From Aegilops tauschii subsp. strangulata (taxonomy: Eukaryota; Streptophyta; Magnoliopsida; Poales; Poaceae), in assembly GCF_002575655.3 (NCBI RefSeq), contig NC_053038.3, positions 140,694,885 to 140,758,884 of the forward strand: a DNA stretch of 64,000 bases, read 5' to 3'. Of this stretch, positions 31,923-43,942 are shown piece after piece. Position numbers and translations under genes: made by a program. Under the pieces are notes generated by a model that had not been told where the DNA came from, searched no databases, and was given only the letters and a program-made list of their open reading frames with translations. Each line of letters begins with the position of its first letter. The first letter of the stretch is position 1.

Positions 31923-33590
31923 ATGCCCGGAGCGGGAGGCAAGTGGATGGTCTCCTCCGTTACGGAGGAGGACATCACAAAGCTACGGGGAGCCGGATAC
32001 CTGGCCGCGCATATCGCGCACCGGCTACCAGCTGCGGGGCAGATCGTCCCTACTCCAGAACCCCATGAGAGGGTGGTATTTCTTACCCACTTCGTCCACG
32101 GACTGGGATTTCCCCTCCACCAGTTTGTCCGCGGGCTCATGTTCTACTATGGGCTGGACTTTCATGATCTGGCCCCCAATTTCATCCTCAACATCTCGGT
32201 GTTTATCGTCGTGTGCGAGGCCTTCCTCCGCATCAAGCCCCACTTCGGCCTATGGCTGAAGACCTTCAATGTTAAACCGAAGGTGGTGGTCGGCCAACAA
32301 GCGGAGTGCGGAGGCGCCATGGTGGGAAAAATGCCCAACGTCACCTGGCTCGAAGGCTCCTATGTGGAGACCGTAAAGGGGTGGCAGTCGGGGTGGTTCT
32401 ACATCACCGAGCCGCGCGACACCAACTGGGTGGCAGGCCCCGAATTTCGATCCGGAATCCCCATGCCGCTCACCTCCTGGAAAGAGAAGGGCCTATCCTG
32501 GGGTTCCTCGGTAGAGCTGACCGGACTCCATACCTGCGTCAAAAACATGATGAGCAAGAAAATCAAGCTTGTCAACGTGGTCCAAGTAATGCTCTTCAGC
32601 CGGATCCTCCCGTGTCAAAGACGGGCATTCAATTTGTGGGAGTTCGACCCGGCCGAGCACCAGACGCCGCGAGAGCTCTTCGACACGATGCACAAGGACG
32701 TTTGGAAGGTGCTGTTCAAGGGCGCCGAGGTACCTCCTCCCCTTACCGAGGACCGCGGACTCAGCACAAAGCGTCCTACCAATCCGGTAAGTCTTTTATA
32801 TCTCATAAGATGTTCTTTTCCCCAGTATAACCACGCGCGGGATCTAAGCCTCCACGCCATTTAACAGGACTGGGTAGCGACAGCGGAGCAGATCGATTAT
32901 CCAGCCCCCCTGGCCGAAGATCCAGCGGATGCTCTCCTAACGGAGATGCTGGTTCCGGCGCCTTATGAGGTGCCGGAGAAGAAGGCCAAGAAGAAGGCCA
33001 CGGGGACCAGGAAGGGTCTCCAGCGCAAGGTTATATCAGACACATCGTCCGAAAACACCGAGGCGCACTCCTCCCATGAAAACGAGGAGAAGGAAGAGGA
33101 AAGTTCTCCCCCCAGCAGGGGGGACAGGAAAAGGAAGGCCGCCCCATCAGAGGAGGCCGAAGGGTCCAAGAAGGGAAGGACCCTCCTCCCAGACTGCTCC
33201 ACGACGGCCGCTTTCAACGACGAGGAGTGGTTACCCAGGGACAAGCCCCTGGCAAAGTCGTGAGTATCCGGATACTATAATAATTCTTGGTATGTCTTAT
33301 TATACTGTTTCTTATCACGCCGCGCATGATTATGCAGTTCGTCCCGAGCCTATATCAACGTATCTTCGTCGGATGATTCTTTGGGCCCGTTAGATATGAA
33401 CAACGATTCACCCCCGAGTCTTATAGTCCGGATGTGGCATGGCGAGCCCCTGCCTGGTAGCTACTTTGGTCTGTTGAGGCGGCTTGTGAATGCCTGCCCA
33501 CGGTTTGAAGTCATAAAGCGGTCCATCTGCATTGAGGGGGCGCGCAGGGCTTTTGCCCGGGCGATGGTGCACTGGGCGAAGCTGGGGTGA
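31923..33590 (+). CDS. PF04195-like ('putative gypsy type transposon') gene, three exons, in-frame internal deletion (unit B)
   Basis: Exon 1 (31923-32786, 288 codons) carries the conserved globular domain: M-P-G-A-G-G-K-W, E-E-D-I-T-K-L-R, F-V-H-G-L-G-F-P, F-Y-Y-G-L-D-F-H-D-L and H-F-G-L-W-L-K-T-F. GTAAGT/ACAG removes an 81-bp intron. Exon 2 (32868-33259) is charged, with Lys-rich nuclear-signal-like clusters (K-K-A-K-K-K, K-R-K). A 78-bp intron follows, then exon 3 (33338-33590). Phases agree throughout, giving about 502 aa. At 33417/33418 exon 3 jumps from N-D-S-P-P-S to L-I-V-R-M-W and skips the coiled coil present at 40-762 in unit A, without losing frame. A frameshift near the end (W-A-K-L-G-stop) is shared with unit A. 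It is antisense to the host element. Molecular function is not established, and whether it is expressed is unknown. Confidence 0.75.
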
Positions 33591-34920
33591 AGGAGGGGCC
33601 GCCGGAGGGCAAGGAGCATCGCTACCCCGAAAACTATTATGACAGTGTCCTGAAGGGTGCTCGCCTTGTGGCGGAGAAATGTGCTAAGGATGTAATATTT
33701 GAATAAATGTACTCATGTGATCCTGTAATATGAAACGAGTTCATTTGCCCTATGCAACGCTTGTTAATTTAAAAAATTACCTTCTGTGCGGCCATTTATA
33801 AAATCTGAGAGTTGGCCAGTCGTCGGCTTCTGCCCCCATGTAACTAGTACTGAGGTGTTCGGGATAAACCTGAGCACTCTTTATCCCAATTTTGGGTCCT
33901 TCGAAGGAGGTGTTCAGCACAACGAACCAGGCAATCGAACTATAAATCTTTATCACTCTCACTTAGCCATAGAAGTCTACAATTTTAAATTTTGGCAAAG
34001 CCCCTAGTATTCGGAAGGCCGAATTTGGGGCGCTATATACGCCTAAGTCGGGCAAGGCCGACTCCTCGCCCGAAGCAGAAAAAGTCTTTAAGGACTTGAC
34101 ACCTCTCGAACAGCGACCAGCTCTCGCCTTATCATGACAGTCAGTTTTCAGCTTTCTCTACTGAGGTGCTCATCCGGAAGAACCGGGACACAATCGCAGT
34201 AGTCCTCCCAGTGCTACCTTAGCCGATATTGCGGAACATAAGGTACCCAAACATGGGAGCCGGGCAAACCCAACTATTGACCCAAGACATGATTTGGAGC
34301 TGATGCATATAGTGCTATAAGTTCGGGGTGCCGCACTGTCGAAAGTGTTCAGACTTCTCACGCCGTATTATGGGGTATACTGAAGCCCCTGGCGCACTGG
34401 TCGTACCAGAATGTACGGGTGCAATTTGTCGTAAATAAGCAGACAAGGAGAAAAAGAAAAAGAAAGGGGAATGCAATAATATACTAATGCTATGCATTGT
34501 TATTAAATAATACGTCAAAGCGTACGGATACAAGTAGTGCAATAAGCAAAAAATAGGACTATTTGACATGTACTGTCCAAGGGCAAGCTGCGTATGGGTA
34601 TGTAAAACAGGTATTTCGATCGTTATCAGAGACCACCTGGGGATTCCCTTGTACGTCAGAGAGTCTTGCTTCCTTGGTATTTCCTTACCGCGATGGGTCC
34701 AACAACTAGACTGTCGGAAAGGGCTTCCAGAGAGTAAGGTCCTGAAAGAGAGAAAATGATAAAGGTATATGGCCCCTGGGGCGGTTGAGCCGCATTGTGG
34801 GACGTGTCGTAGCGGTGCCTCCGCCTATGCCCATGGTATCTTGAGTGCGTAGTTATGTACGTGCGGCGCAAATTTCGCCACTTGACTGGGACTAGGACGG
34901 AGGCCGAATTGCTAGGCGAG
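33591..34920. other. Gypsy-1 spacer, unit B
   Basis: It contains the out-of-frame conserved tail of the antisense gene (to 33706) and then the same non-coding spacer as 1052-2257. The sense-strand ORF 33777-33962 (minus) is intact here, whereas unit A has a 1-bp insertion near 1286. Confidence 0.65.
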
Positions 34921-37900
34921 CTAAAAACGTGCCTCGCGATCCTCCTGCGGGGTACTCCGAACTCGCTTGAAGGTGTCCGGGGTCTTTTTCGCCGAATTGG
35001 CGGTTTGCCTAATAAGGCTGCTTTGCGCTTCTGCTGCGAGGGCCGCAATGTGCTCCTCTATGCGGAGCGAGCGCTCTGTGTTTCCATTAACTGTTATAAC
35101 CCCGCGTGGTCCTGGCATTTTGAGTTTGAGGTATGCATAATGCGGTACCGCATTGAATCTTGCAAATGCGGTTCGTCCGAGCAGTGCGTGATAGCCGCTG
35201 CGAAAGGGGACGATGTCGAAGATTAACTCCTCGCTTCGAAAGTTGTCCGGAGATCCGAAGACCACTTCCAGTGTGATTGAGCCCATGCAACAGGCCTCTA
35301 CACCTGGGATTACACCATTAAAGGTGGTTTTGGTGGGTTTGATCCTCGAGGGGTCTATGCCCATTTTGCGCACTGTATCCTAATAGAGTAGATTCAGGCT
35401 GCTGCCACCGTCCATAAGGACGCGAGTGAGGTGAAATCCGTCAATGATTGGGTCAAGGACCAATGCGGCGGATCCGCCATGATGGATACTAGTGGGGTGG
35501 TCCCTGCGATCGAAGGTGATCGGACAAGAGGACCATGGGTTGAACTTTAGGGCGACTGGCTCCATCGCATATACGTCCCTTAGTGCACGCTTCCGTTCCC
35601 TCTTGGGAATATGGGTTGCGTATATCATGTTCACCATTTTCACTTGTGGAGGGAACCTCTTATGTCCTGCTGTGTTCGGCGGGCGAGGCTCATCCTCGTC
35701 ATCGCTATGCAGCCCCTTGTCCTTGTTTTTGGCATTCAACTTGCCGGCCTGCTTGAATACCCAACATTCTCTGTTGGTGTGATTGGCCGGCTTATTGGGG
35801 GTGCCGTGAATTTGACACGAGCGATCGAGTATGCGGTCCAAACTGGACGGGCCCGGATTGCTTCTTTTGAATAGCTTCTTCCGCTGACCGGATTTAGAGC
35901 CACTGAATCCGGCATTGACTGCCGTGTCTTCGGTGTTGTCGCCGTTGTTGCGGTGCTTGTGTCTGTTGCGATGTGGTCTGCCGTTAGTATCTTTGGCGTC
36001 TGAATTGCCAGGATTTCTTGATGTGCTGTTGCTGCGAGCCATCCAGCTGTCCTCGCCCGCGCAAAAGCGGGTCATGAGTGTCGTGAGGGCTGCCATGGAC
36101 TTCGGCTTCTCTTGGCCGAGGTGTCGGGCGAGCCACTCATCCCGGATGTTATGTTTAAATGCCGCTAAGGCCTCGGCATCCGGACAGTCGACAATTTGGT
36201 TCATTTTAGTTAGGAACCGAGTCCAGAATTTCCTAGCCGATTCCCCTGGCTGTTGGGTTATGTGGCTCTAGTCATCATCATTTGGTGGTCGCACATAAGT
36301 GCCCTGGAAGTTGTCAAGGAATGCATCTTCCAAATTCTCCCAACTGCCAATGGAGTTTGCTGGTAGGCTATTCAGCCAATGCCGAGCTGGTCCTTTGAGT
36401 TTTAGTGGGAGGTACTTGATGGCATGTAGATCGTCACCGCGGGCCATGTGTATGTGGAGGAGGAAATCCTCGATCCATTCCGCGGTGTCTGTTGTGCCAT
36501 CGTATGACTCAATGTTCACGGGTCTGAATCCTTCTGGGAATTCATGATCCATTACTTCATCGGTGAAGCATAGGGGGTGTGCGGCGCCTCTGTGCCGGGC
36601 TATGTCACTACGCAGTTCATACGAGTCTTGTCTGTTGTATTCGGCCCGGCCGGATTTGCTTTTAGTGTATCCGGCGTGCCGATCATCGTCACGCGTTGGG
36701 GCGCGACCCCGTGATCCGTAGATCGATCTTGTATGTCCTGCTTTGTTTTCCAATACGTCTCACAGGTCCCGCGTGTTGCCCCGGGCCTTGGTATTTTTGT
36801 TTGAATGGCGGCGGGGTGCGGGCTGGACTTGGGGCTGATATGCCCCTCTGTCTCGGCCACGAGGTGGCCGATCAGCCGCATCATACGCTGTTGATGTAGG
36901 TTTTAATGCTTCCTCCTCGAGTTGGGGTAGCAACCTGTGCTTTGGGTAACTCTTGGTTGGGCGCTCGAGTTTGTATTCCTCGGCCGCCAGGACTTCAGTC
37001 CATCTATCCGCTAGCAGATCTTGATTAGCTCGAAGCTGTTGTTGCTTTTTCTTCAGGCTATTTGCTGTGGCTATAAGCCGGCGCTTGAAGCGCTCCTGCT
37101 CGACGGGATCCTCAGGCACGATAAATTCTTCGTCGCCGAGGCTCACCTCGTCTTCGGAGAGAGGCATGTAATTGTCATCCTCTGATTCTCCGTCTGCTAC
37201 CTGTTCCAGAGGGCTAGCTTGTTCATCCTCCCGCTCGAGGTCTGGCTGGAGGGGATTGTCGTCGTCTTCGGCACTATCCAGAGCGTTATTGTCTCTTGTG
37301 CTGGTATCGCTGCTTTTGCTATGGCGGGACTTAGAGCGGCGCCGCTGACGTCGGTGCTTGGATTGCTTCTTCGAGGGATTATCCTCCATTTTGTTCTCGC
37401 CATCGCCTTCTTTGGGGGTGTCCACCATGTATATATCATATGATGAGGTGGCAATCCAGCGCCCTGTGGGCGGTGGTTCCTGTTCGTCTCCTGCATCGTT
37501 GTCCATACCATCGATGTCTTCGGAGCCGAAATCGAGCATGTCGGTTAAATCGTCGACAGTGGCTACTAAGTGGGTGGTGAGTGGGCAGAAAATTTCTTCG
37601 TCGTCTGCATCCCATTCTAGCCGGACATAGTTCAGCCAAGGGTCTCCTGACAAGGAGAGAGACCTCAATGAGTTTAGCACGTCGCCCAATGGTGAGTGCT
37701 GAAAAATATCCGCGGAGGAAAACTCCATGATCGGTGCCCAATCAGATTCGATAGGCACGGACGCACGCGGTTCGGAGCCCGTGGCCGGGGACGAATCCAA
37801 GTGTCCGGCAACACGGGTCTCATAGGAAGTGAAGTCAGCGTTCGGCTCTATCGCCGCTGTGTGCACAGCCTCCGTGGTGGGGTCTATCCACCCGTCCTCA

Positions 37901-38250
37901 GACGGCACAATCTGCTCCGGATTGAGGGCCGGAGTAGTTGTAGGTGTGATCTCCCGAACATTGTCCGATGCCAGAGCTAAGTCATGCTTATCGTGGTTGT
38001 GCGGCACACCTGACATGGGCTCGAATCCGTCGAAGATCAAGTCTCCGCGAATGTCGGCAGTATAGTTCAAGTTTCCAAAACTGACTTGATGACCAGGGGC
38101 GTAGCTCTCGATCTGCTCCAGATGGCCAAGCGAGTTGGCCCGCAGTACGTAGCCGCCGAACACGAAGTTTTGTCCGTGGAGGAAAACCTTACCCTGGATC
38201 GCATCGTTGCCGATGATTGAAGGGGCCATCAAACCTTGTGGTGATGGCAC
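34921..38250 (-). pseudogene. Gag-protease frame of gypsy-1, unit B
   Basis: Same single frame as 2258-5596. The N-terminal 496 codons are open because AAG replaces the unit A TAG at 4430. Shared stops lie at 36760-36762 (TGA), 36268-36270 (TAG) and 35380-35382 (TAG). The frame ends three codons earlier than in A because TAC became TAG. The gag domain (36330-36540) and protease D-G-G-S (near 35395) are present. RT and integrase are absent. Confidence 0.88.
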
Positions 38251-38257
38251 AGTGGAA

Positions 38258-38275
38258 CTCTCAATGAAAGCACCA
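38258..38275 (-). other. Primer-binding-site-like sequence, gypsy-1 unit B
   Basis: Identical to 5604-5621, one base from the LTR. Confidence 0.65.
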
Positions 38276-38276
38276 A

Positions 38277-38748
38277 TGTCGGTGTCAAAACCGGCGGATC
38301 TCGGGTAGGGGGTCCCAAACTGTGCGTCTAAGGCGGATGGTAACAGGAGGCGGGGGACACGATGTTTACCCAGGTTCGGGCCCTCTTGATGGAGGTAATA
38401 CCCTACTTCTTGCTTGATTGATCATGATGATATGAGTATTACAAGAGCTGATCTACCATGAGATCGTAGAGGCTAAACCCTAGAAGCTAGCCTATGGTAT
38501 GATTGTTGTTCTTGTCCTACGGACTAAACCCTCCGGTTTATATAGACACCGGAGGGGCTAGGGTTACACAGAGTCGGTTACAAGGGAGGAGATCTACATA
38601 TCCGTATTGCCAAGCTTGCCTTCCACGCCAAGGAGAGTCTCATCCGGACACGGGACGAAGTCTTCAATCTTGTATCTTCATAGTCCAACAGTACGGCCAA
38701 AGGATATAGTCCAGTTGTCTGAGGACCCCCTAATCCAGGACTCCCTCA
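38277..38748 (-). mobile_element. 5' LTR of gypsy-1, unit B, 472 bp
   Basis: Same boundaries as 5623-6095, with a handful of substitutions and one base lost in GGAGGGG. With 31010-31370 it brackets a 7.7-kb element. Confidence 0.9.
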
Positions 38749-41700
38749 AGCCCCCCCCCCCCACCCCCTGAAAATCGACTGACCCAAAAGTCGATTCGGT
38801 CGACTGAAGTGTAGCTAAATCGGAGCAGCATCGCAAGCAAGAGAAAGAGCGAGAGCAGTAGCGCGAGCAAGAGAAAGAGCAGACCAGGCAGGGGACCGAG
38901 AGCAAGAGCAGAGCAGCAGCGTGAGCGAGAGCTAAAGCAGCAGCTCCTACTGATGTGGACTTCGCCGCCGAGGGAGCGACGCTGTGGAGAAAGTAGCCGG
39001 CGACGCCGCGGTGGATGGAGCCGCGCCGTGTCGGCTCGGGACCGAGCGCCGGCAGCACCGTGAGATCGAATCAGGAAGAAAATGCGGCGATTAGTGTACA
39101 ACCTCTTTGGTGGCGCCGATTAGGCCGCAGCTTCATCCGAGGAAACGGTGATGCTGATGCTCTTCCGGTGGTGTAGGTGAAGACGGTGGTGTGGGAATGG
39201 AGGTGGCGCGAAAGATGAGCGGAACGTCGGGGCAGCTCCTTGGAGGTGTAGGACGGGGTGGATGAACCGGCGGGACGACCAGATTGATGACGGATCCTCA
39301 TCCGGTACGGTGGATGAGGGACGTCGAGGTGTTGTTGTGGACGACGTCGTCGGGGAAGAGGCTCCGGCTGGGTGGCGGACGGAGGAGGGTGTGGGGCTTC
39401 GCGGGTTTTCCCGGCCTCGGTGTACGAATGGGTGGGCGGATGGGATGGGAGTGGGCAACCATGGCTTAGGACGCGCTTGTCCAAAATGTGGGGTAAGTTA
39501 CGACAGTACCCCCACCGATTTGAGGCGGTTCTTTCGGTTCAGGGGTATCACGGGCATTTCGCGTGTCGGGATTTCACAGGAGGTGGGAGTTTTCGCGCGC
39601 GTTGTAATTTTGGAATAGCAAGGCGTGGGTTGAGATGGAGGGAGTTGTCGGAGCACAACGAGACAAAGATATATCTTAAATATTTCGGGCTAACAAGGCG
39701 CGGGTTGAAATTTCCGGACAAGCCTAACGTGTACTGTACCAAATCAATTCGCACTACAAATGTCATTCAAAACTTTGAATTCATGTTATCTTCAATTAAA
39801 ATATTTCGCTACATGTATAATGCATGCAACCTAGTACTCAAATGAACGTTTTAGTGCATTCCAAACGTATATACTACCGCGTCAATATGAACTAAATTTG
39901 AATTCATTTCTCTATTTGAATAAGATCTACAATAATGATTGTTGTGAAGTCAAAGTGTTTGAATTCGTTTCTCTGTTTTAGTAAGATCTACAATCGTCAT
40001 TATTTTCAAGTAAAACCATCGTTTGTGTATTATCTTCACAGCACACTACATGATTAGTCTCGAGTTACATATGAACTATGTGTACTATATGAACTCAAAC
40101 TCGATTTTTTGAATCCACTTTATGTTGATTTCAAATCATAGTACATTTCAAGCTCTAGCTAGATCTTCACAAACTAAACCATGTCTCATATGCATAATGT
40201 GTTTATCACATTATGTATGGTGCCCCGCCCCCTACGCCTACAAGTATTTAGATGTGAGTTGCAAACACCACACATTACCACAAATTCAAATAAAATGTGA
40301 GAATGTTGGATATATAGTATTGTTTAGATTGTTCGATATTTAGTTGTAAGCTGCAAACGCCACACATTATCACAAATTCAAATAAAATGTGATATTGTTC
40401 GATGCATAGTATGGTTTAGATTGTTCGACATTTAGCTATGAGTTGCAAACGCCATGCATTATCACATTATGGTATAACATGTGCAAAACCACAACATGCG
40501 TATCACCGCTATATTCATGCATGAATACGTTTAAAACACTATGATCTCCTATTCAAATATATGAATCCACTTTCATATCAAATTATGATCTTTGTTACTC
40601 TCTTACACCCACACAATCCTCTAACCTTTGTAGCTACCACTAACTTTCTCTCGTGCATGCACACGCCCCCCCCCCCCTCCCTCAGCATTCTATCCATCGC
40701 GCACATTCATTTTTTTCTTCTTTAGGTCGTTCTCCCACAGTCTCCACAACTCCTTTCCAACACACACCGATCGATAAACCTCTCCAGCGATGTCTGCCTA
40801 CAACATACACACGCACCTTCAATCTCCTCCTTTATGTGTCCTTGCCTCGTGTCTCTCATACGGTCCCACTCACGTGTAAACTCTCGCCCCTCTTTTCATC
40901 GATCTCACAACCGCACACTCCTCCCCCTATCTAGCTAGTAGCTGGGCCTCTCGCACCACCTCCTAGCTCCATTCTCTCTGTCGATCCGTCTCGTCGGGCC
41001 TTATTTGCTTCTAACAAATGGACGTACACCGACCGATTTCCCGCTGTACATATAGCTAGCTAGGTCCTTATAACTCGTTTTTCCCCACGCGTCGATCGAT
41101 CTACCTCATTAGTTATGTCTCTCCCTTCCTCCGACCAACAACAATTGATCTACCGATTTAGTTAGGTTTGCTTACCAAACACATGGTTCCCCTTCATCAT
41201 CCATGGATGTGTCCCGACAGATCTATCACGCACAGGCACACACAGAAACACATCCCCACTCTTATTGATAATATTGCAGTTCCACCCTTAGTTTGTCTAG
41301 TAGGCCTCTCCCACCATCTTCGAGAAGCAAATCCATCACCCATCCAACACTCTACCCCTCTCCCTCCCTCTCTCTCTCCTCTCTCTCTGTCCCATCCTAT
41401 TTCCCGTCCTTCAGTTATGTATGGATGTCGACCGATCTCCCTCAAGACATAGCTGGGTCTCTCCTTCTCAACACATATACAAGTCGTTCTACCTCTATAG
41501 TTAGGCCTCTGCCTACCCTTCCCCCACCCCCTCGCGCACACACACACACACCGATACATCGAGCGCTCTAGTCATGTCTCCCTGCCACACACAAACTTGA
41601 CCTGTGCCCTCTGACGTTCCGGTAGCTAGGTCAGTCGCCCTATATCTTTGACTTGCACACACACACAATTTCGATGGCTCTCTTCATCGATCTTGCACCC

Positions 41701-43044
41701 AGCCACTTGATCCTCTCTTCGACTCTATCGATATCTATGACCCCCCCTCTCTTCTCGTGGATCGCCCGACCCTCTATATATGATATGGATAGGCCTCCAT
41801 TTCACACACATTGCATGCAAAATTTTGTTTGAGATGTCATTGACACATATTCCCACAAATACATTCACGAAATCAACCTCCCCGCCCCCCAAAAAAACAA
41901 AAAACACTCACGAACGCACAAGCCATTTGTATAGGTTTGTATCTCTCACACACACCCACGTAGGTGGGGGACGTGCACGAAGAGAAGAGGTGCACGCACG
42001 GCGCACGTACTCCCGTCTCTTTCCCAACCACACCCGCGCGGGTACACGGTGGAGCTCATTTCTGTACAAAAAGGCAGTCCACGGGGTAACTTGACACGTG
42101 TACTGGTTGTTCACTAGATGGAGGGAGGATCTTCTACCACGGGTGAACAAACAAATTGCGACTTGACGCGTTATGTTAAAAAAGAGGCAAACCATGTGGG
42201 GCCTACCTTAGAGGCAAGGCTCTATACACTGGAGTACTTTTCATGTGTCCCGACAACTCGCAGAACGAGGAGAAGCTTGCTTAGTACGCTGTCTCCCCCG
42301 CCCACGGGCGCGGTGGCTCGCAAGATGAGGTGAAGCTTGCTTACTATGTCTTACGCCCGCTCCCTCGCCCACGCGCGCGGTGGCTCGCAGGACGAGGAGA
42401 AAATTTTACTAGTACTCCCTCCGTTTACTCCTCGTCCCTACTACCTTGGTTAGAGAGATTATCATATTGTTTGGAATATATGTCCTTTAGTAGATTTTAA
42501 TATGAACTACTAGTACATACTCCAAACACTGGTGTATATAGACGTATTTTAGAGTGTAGATTCACTCATTTTGCTCCATATGTAGTCCATATTGAAACGG
42601 ACATAATAGTACACACTCTCCCTTGCCCCTCGACCCTTGCCACGTGGTGGACATGCAGCAATTCATTCGGTCTCATATAGCCAGAACGATATATACTGCA
42701 GTAGCATTATTGCTCGACTTCCCGAAGAGGCGAAGAGCCAATCGCAATGTTAATAGTTTGGAGATGCCAAGCGCAAGGTTTATAGGAGAACGAGTAGTAG
42801 GTGCCGCGTCATTTATAAATAAAGTTTGTTTTTCTTCAGTGGCACGCACGCAATATAAATAGGTTCATATGGAGAGAAAAGGAAACCACTCCACTACATA
42901 CATAGGCAGGACGAGCCTACACGGTTGCTTGCTGGGGTTGCTCTCTTCAGTTTTCACACTCTCTCGCACCAAACCACTGTGGCCACATCTCTAACATCCC
43001 GGTGGTTCACGTCCGTCGGGGGAAGGGGTGGATGCTTAGTGTAG
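38749..43044. other. Unit B copy of the repeat-rich, gene-free stretch 6096-10394
   Basis: It contains the GC-rich flank (38749-39843), the 92-bp tandem repeat (40243-40478), the pyrimidine-rich tract (about 40555-41780), the GC minisatellite (about 42255-42410) and the truncated Stowaway copy (42415-42600). There are no gene-like differences from unit A. Confidence 0.7.
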
Positions 43045-43601
43045 ATGCGGTCGCCGTCGCCGACGGCGAAAACCCACTGTCGGCACGTCCCGATCAGGGG
43101 TCCCCGTCATTCTCTCTCACAAAGCCGGTGAGGTTGCCTTTGTCCATTGCTCACTGCCGCGACGTGTGTAGTTGCCTCCTCTCGCCGCCCTCCTCTAGGT
43201 TGAGCTACGTCCCGACATCCCTCAGGTACAACTCCCTTTACAGCCGGCTTGCACCACTGCTCCAGCTCCCCACATCACTCCATGTGGATATTTCTCTACT
43301 TCTTTGCCCCGCACATACCTCTACTGGCTTCTACGTACTGTATTTGTGATGAGTTTATGTCTCATCAACTAGTCCCAGTAATCTTATTCTAATCACGCTT
43401 CTTCAATTTCTTTGCTACAGGGATGCTCATCTCGATTTTGGTGAAACTGCACAAAATGATCCGATGGTCAAAGGGTTGCAAACATCATTTCTTAGGAAGC
43501 GCCGACGTTGCCAGCAAATTAAACCCTGGTTAGGGTTTACGGTTCAAGGGCTAGGGACTACATGGATCATTTTTTTTAGCTGTCTCTGTTTCAATGGCTA
43601 G
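43045..43601 (+). CDS. Unit B copy of the two-exon gene model (cassette 1)
   Basis: Exon 1 is 43045-43127 and exon 2 43421-43601, with the same donor and acceptor. The upstream in-frame ATG of unit A is ACG here and is followed by TAG just before 43045, so translation could only start at 43045. Exon 2 has CTG to CCG, a silent CTG to CTT, and a 3-bp in-frame deletion in a T-run. The frame remains open. Function unknown. Confidence 0.33.
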
Positions 43602-43608
43602 GGACTGC

Positions 43609-43611
<3 letters not shown>

Positions 43612-43659
<48 letters not shown>
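43612..43659. repeat. (AGT)16 microsatellite
   Basis: Sixteen units against seven at 10965-10985. Confidence 0.95.
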
Positions 43660-43660
<1 letters not shown>

Positions 43661-43733
43661 TTGTATGCCTTACGCCCGCTCCCTCGCCCATGCGCGCGGT
43701 GGCTCGCAGGACGAGGAGAAATTTTTACTAGTA

Positions 43734-43942
43734 CTCCCTCCATTTACTCCTCGTCCCTACTACCTTGGTTAGAGAGATTATCATATTGTTTGGAATATAT
43801 ATGTCCTTTAGTAGATTTCAATATGAACTACTAGTACATACTCCAAACACTGGTGTATATAGACGTATTTTAGAGTGTAGATTCACTCATTTTGCTCCGT
43901 ATGTAGCATAAAGTTGAGACACTTATTTTGGAAAGGAGGGAG
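43734..43942. mobile_element. Stowaway-like MITE, unit B copy
   Basis: Same termini and TA flanks as 11060-11268. Confidence 0.88.
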
